In this document: positions 5,842 through 8,363 of the stretch, in pieces
Layout: each line of letters opens with the position of its first letter
Position numbering within the stretch: position 1 is the stretch's first letter
DNA from: an uncultured Collinsella sp.
Lineage (GTDB): Bacteria > Actinomycetota > Coriobacteriia > Coriobacteriales > Coriobacteriaceae
Length of the DNA stretch: 8,363 nt
Direction of reading: 5' to 3'
Assembly (NCBI GenBank): GCA_900551625.1
Contig: URWZ01000059.1
Location: 1-8,363, forward strand
Notes under the pieces: generated by a model
Told to the model about the DNA's origin: nothing
The model's database searches: none
The model's input: the letters and a program-made list of their open reading frames with translations, nothing else
Position numbers and translations under genes: made by a program

Positions 5842-6777
5842 CTAGGCTTTTTTGGGTTTGTTGACGATGATGATGCCGCCGCAGACCAATAGCAGGGCAA
5901 CGATGACGGTAACGGGGCTCGTGCCAGCACCCTCGCCGAGCAGTAGCGCGCTCAGCAGCACACCAAAGACGGGGTTCATAAACCCAAAGACCGAGACGCG
6001 GCTGACGGGGTTGACGGCAAGCAGGCGCGACCACAGCGAGTAGGCGACCGCGGAGATAAGCGCCATGTAGATGATGAGCGTGATGGCGGGGGCAATCGCC
6101 GTGGGGGAGAGCGCGCCACCCATCAAAAAGCCGATGGCGGTGAGGGCCAGGCCGCCGACCAAGAACTGCCACCCGGCAAGCAAGACGCCGTCGTGCTCGC
6201 GCGAGAAGATGCCGATCAGGCAGGTCGAAAGGGCACCCGCGACGGTGGAGGCCAGGATAAAACCCTCGCCGTCGAGCGTAAAGCCAAAGGTGCCGTCCGC
6301 GCCCGAAAGGTTGACGAGCGCGACGCCGGCAAAGCCCAGCGCACAGCCAAGCACCTTGGCCGTATTGAGCTTCTCGGTGCGAAACGCCAGAGCGGCAAAG
6401 AGGATGGCTAGGAAGTTGGCGCTGGCCTCGATGATGGAACTCGACATGGCACTGGCGCGCGAGAGTCCCAGGTAGAAAAAGAAGTACTGCCCGATAGTCT
6501 GGAAGAGCGACAGGATACATATGGGCTTGATATCACGCGCTTGCGGAACGAGCGGACGGCGCTGGGCCACGCTCATGCCAACAATGACCAGCATGCCGGC
6601 AAGGGTGAAGCGCAGACCGGCGAAGAGCAGCTGCGAGGCGCTGTCGTGCGCCGGGATGCCAAAGAGGCCGTAGCCGATTTTGATGCAGGGGAAAGCCGAC
6701 CCCCAGAGCGCGCAGCAAACGAGGCAGCCCAGGATGAGTCCGGGCAGGGTGGCGAGATACGGCTTGCGGCTTTCCAT
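5842..6777 (-). CDS. DMT-superfamily EamA transporter
   Basis: A 311-residue membrane protein with about ten hydrophobic segments and the internal duplication typical of EamA-domain drug/metabolite transporters, which export amino acids, metabolites or drugs. The first EamA repeat covers about residues 15-155, starting with CCALWGSAFPCIKIGYG and including YFFFYLGLSRASAMSSSIIEASANFLAILFAALAF; the second covers about 170-308, with ISAVAYSLWSRLLAVNPVSRVSVFGFMNPVFGVLLSALLLGE, a characteristic EamA ending. The C-terminus is basic (NKPKKA), as expected for a cytoplasmic tail. GGAGAA upstream of the ATG supports the start. The gene lies just after purL on the same strand, but a strong terminator between them suggests it is expressed by read-through or from a promoter inside the purL end. 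The substrate cannot be told from sequence. Confidence 0.87.
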   Translation of the reverse strand: MESRKPYLATLPGLILGCLVCCALWGSAFPCIKIGYGLFGIPAHDSASQLLFAGLRFTLAGMLVIVGMSVAQRRPLVPQARDIKPICILSLFQTIGQYFFFYLGLSRASAMSSSIIEASANFLAILFAALAFRTEKLNTAKVLGCALGFAGVALVNLSGADGTFGFTLDGEGFILASTVAGALSTCLIGIFSREHDGVLLAGWQFLVGGLALTAIGFLMGGALSPTAIAPAITLIIYMALISAVAYSLWSRLLAVNPVSRVSVFGFMNPVFGVLLSALLLGEGAGTSPVTVIVALLLVCGGIIIVNKPKKA

Positions 6778-6804
6778 GATGTTCTTCTCCTATACGCGCG
6801 AAGC

Positions 6805-6841
6805 AAAAAAGAACCCGCCACCGGGCGTGCCGGTGGCGGGT
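6805..6841 (-). terminator. Strong rho-independent terminator of purL
   Basis: On the minus strand a perfect 12-base-pair stem (arms 6830-6841 and 6813-6824, ACCCGCCACCGG and its complement) with a five-base loop is followed two bases later by six Ts (6810-6805). It sits 37 bases after the purL stop and 27 bases before the transporter ATG. Confidence 0.92.
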
Positions 6842-6846
6842 GTTGT

Positions 6847-6873
6847 TACCCGAGGGGATTGTACCCGATGGGA
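6847..6873. repeat. Short imperfect direct repeat after purL
   Basis: TACCCGAGGGGA (6847-6858) and TACCCGATGGGA (6862-6873) match at 11 of 12 positions with a 15-base period. Each unit contains a small dyad (CCC-GA-GGG or CCCGATGGG). They lie between the purL stop and its terminator. No function is recognised. Confidence 0.4.
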
Positions 6874-6878
6874 ACGTA

Positions 6879-8363
6879 TTAAGCGAAGTAGGCTACGCCG
6901 CTCTCAAAGATCGGCATGAATTTGTCGCCGGGGACATGCTCGGGCACGTTGCAGTACAGGTTGTCGCCGCGACGCTCGGCATGGCCCATCTTGCCCAGGA
7001 CACGGCCGTCGGGGCTCGTGATGCCCTCGATGGCGAGTGCGGAGCCGTTGGGGTTGACGGAAAGGTCCATGCTGGGCTTGCCGTTCTCGCCCACGTACTG
7101 CGTGGCGACCTGGCCGTTGGCGATCAGCTGGGCGAGCACTTCGTCATTGGCGACAAAGCGGCCCTCGCCGTGGCTGATGGCGACGGTATAGGGGTCGTCC
7201 AGGCTGCACTGCGACAGCCACGGGGACAAGTTGGACGAGATGCGGGTGCGCACCAGACGGCTCTGGTGGCGACCGATGGTGTTGAACGTCAACGTGGGCG
7301 CATCGGGCGTGGCGTCGACGATGTCGCCGTAGGGCACCAGGCCGAGCTTGATCAGGGCCTGGAAGCCGTTGCAGATGCCCAGCATCAGGCCATCGCGGGC
7401 CTTGAGCAGGTCGCGGACTGCCTCGGTGACCTCGGGAGCGCGGAAGAACGCCGTGATGAACTTGGCAGAGCCGTCGGGCTCGTCGCCGCCCGAGAAGCCG
7501 CCGGGGATCATAACGATCTGGCTTGCACGGATGCGGCGGGCAAGCTCGTGGGTGCTCTCGGCGACGGCCTCGGGCGTGAGGTTGTTGATCACGAAGGTGT
7601 CGGCCTCGGCACCGGCGGCACGGAAGGCGCGGGCGCTGTCGTACTCGCAGTTGTTGCCGGGGAACACGGGGATGATCACGCGCGGGCGGGCGATCTTGGC
7701 GCCGCCGTACACGTGGATATCCTTGGCGCGGAAGTCGATGGTCTCGACCTCGGGGGTCTCGCCGGCGCTGCGGTAGGCGAAGACGCCCTCGATGCCGCTC
7801 TCCCAGGCCTCCTGGAGCTCGGCGAGCTCGATGACCTCGGAGCCGGTGTCGATGACATAGCCCTCGACGGTGGTGCCCAGGGGCTCGACGACAACGCCGT
7901 CGGCGACCTCGGGCAGCTCGGCGTCCTCGGCGAGCTCGACGATAAAACTGCCGTAGAGCGGGGTGAAGAGGCTCTCCACGTCTACATCCTCGGCAAGCTC
8001 GATACCGATCTGGTTACCGACGCACATCTTAAAGAGGCTCTCGGCGCCGCAGCCGTAGCCGGGCGTGGATATGGCCAGGGCGTTGCCGGTAGCAGTGAGC
8101 GCCTCGACGGCGTCAAACGCGGCGAGCAACTGCTGGGCGTCGGGACGGTAGTCCTCGCCATAGGTGGCGGGGGCGATGCGGACGACGCGGTGCGTGAGGC
8201 CCTTGAACTCGGGCGAGACGGCGCGGGCGGCCTTGCCCACGGCGACGGCGAAGCTGATCAGGGTCGGCGGAACGTTGAGCTCGCCGGTCTCGTCCTCAAA
8301 CGAACCGCTCATGGAGTCCTTGCCGCCGATGGCGCCGGCACCCAGGTCGACTTGGGCCATGAG
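6879..8363 (-). CDS. purL: Phosphoribosylformylglycinamidine synthase, C-terminal part with glutaminase domain (partial)
   Basis: The enzyme converts FGAR, ATP and glutamine to FGAM in de novo purine synthesis. The 494 residues present are the 3' part; the frame is open through the window edge and the first ATG at 8360 is internal, since it sits within the conserved region before GGKDSMSGSF. Residues 1-215 are the end of the second synthase half (GGKDSMSGSF, GNALAISTPGYGCGAESLF). Residues 226-494 are a class I glutamine amidotransferase: FPGNNCEYD, IPGGFSGGDE, nucleophile C331 in LGICNGFQ, SHGEGRF, and H461/E463 in MGHAER completing the triad. This is the long single-chain type (about 1,240 residues in clostridia and bifidobacteria) with PurL and PurQ functions fused, not the split PurSLQ form. 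All catalytic residues visible are intact. A strong terminator follows the stop. Confidence 0.95.
   Translation of the reverse strand, partial: LMAQVDLGAGAIGGKDSMSGSFEDETGELNVPPTLISFAVAVGKAARAVSPEFKGLTHRVVRIAPATYGEDYRPDAQQLLAAFDAVEALTATGNALAISTPGYGCGAESLFKMCVGNQIGIELAEDVDVESLFTPLYGSFIVELAEDAELPEVADGVVVEPLGTTVEGYVIDTGSEVIELAELQEAWESGIEGVFAYRSAGETPEVETIDFRAKDIHVYGGAKIARPRVIIPVFPGNNCEYDSARAFRAAGAEADTFVINNLTPEAVAESTHELARRIRASQIVMIPGGFSGGDEPDGSAKFITAFFRAPEVTEAVRDLLKARDGLMLGICNGFQALIKLGLVPYGDIVDATPDAPTLTFNTIGRHQSRLVRTRISSNLSPWLSQCSLDDPYTVAISHGEGRFVANDEVLAQLIANGQVATQYVGENGKPSMDLSVNPNGSALAIEGITSPDGRVLGKMGHAERRGDNLYCNVPEHVPGDKFMPIFESGVAYFA

Noticed and set aside
5830..5855. Plus-strand terminator using the TTTTTT run at 5848-5853
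   Set aside because: The preceding stem (TAGC/GCTA) is only three to four base pairs, and the T-run encodes lysines of the minus-strand transporter.
6858..6863. TACAAT on the minus strand as a -10 element for the transporter gene
   Set aside because: The best -35 (TTCGCT at 18 bases) is poor, and a transcript starting near 6851 would run straight into the terminator at 6841.
1..8363. Mobile element, CRISPR, toxin-antitoxin or defence system
   Set aside because: No transposase, integrase, terminal repeats, repeat-spacer pattern or defence gene is present; the genes are housekeeping, transport and signalling types.

Overview
The window reads as ordinary chromosome of a GC-rich anaerobic gut-type actinobacterium. 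The gene set (ferredoxin-fused EtfA, AzlCD, KdgT, long single-chain PurL fused to its glutaminase) and strong G/C-ending codon use suggest Coriobacteriia, perhaps Collinsella. That is an inference from gene content, not from a marker gene. There are no rRNA or tRNA genes, CRISPR arrays, insertion sequences or phage genes. I found no convincing new multi-gene system; the points of interest are individual proteins and regulatory sites.

Left part (1-2113): the last codons of a probable etfB run directly into etfA, whose product carries an N-terminal domain for two [4Fe-4S] clusters, as in Etfs linked to flavin-based electron bifurcation. etfA converges on a minus-strand HD-domain phosphohydrolase gene, and the two genes share the tetranucleotide CTAG as overlapping stop codons.

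Middle part (2114-5740, plus strand): azlC and azlD overlap by 11 bases and encode a predicted branched-chain amino acid exporter. A kdgT-family 2-keto-3-deoxygluconate permease follows, with no sugar-acid catabolic genes beside it. A 188-base spacer rich in dyad symmetry, with a likely extended -10 promoter, leads to a membrane diguanylate cyclase with seven predicted helices and an intact GGDEF motif but no RxxD inhibitory site.

Right part (5741-8363, minus strand): a DMT/EamA-family transporter lies downstream of the 3' portion of purL, which runs off the window edge. A strong intrinsic terminator separates purL from the transporter gene, only 27 bases before the transporter start, leaving little room for a separate promoter. 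No gene-free stretch exceeds 300 bases; the longest is 4410-4597.

The genes do not form one pathway. The real functional units are etfBA, azlCD and the purL fragment; the rest look like single-gene units.
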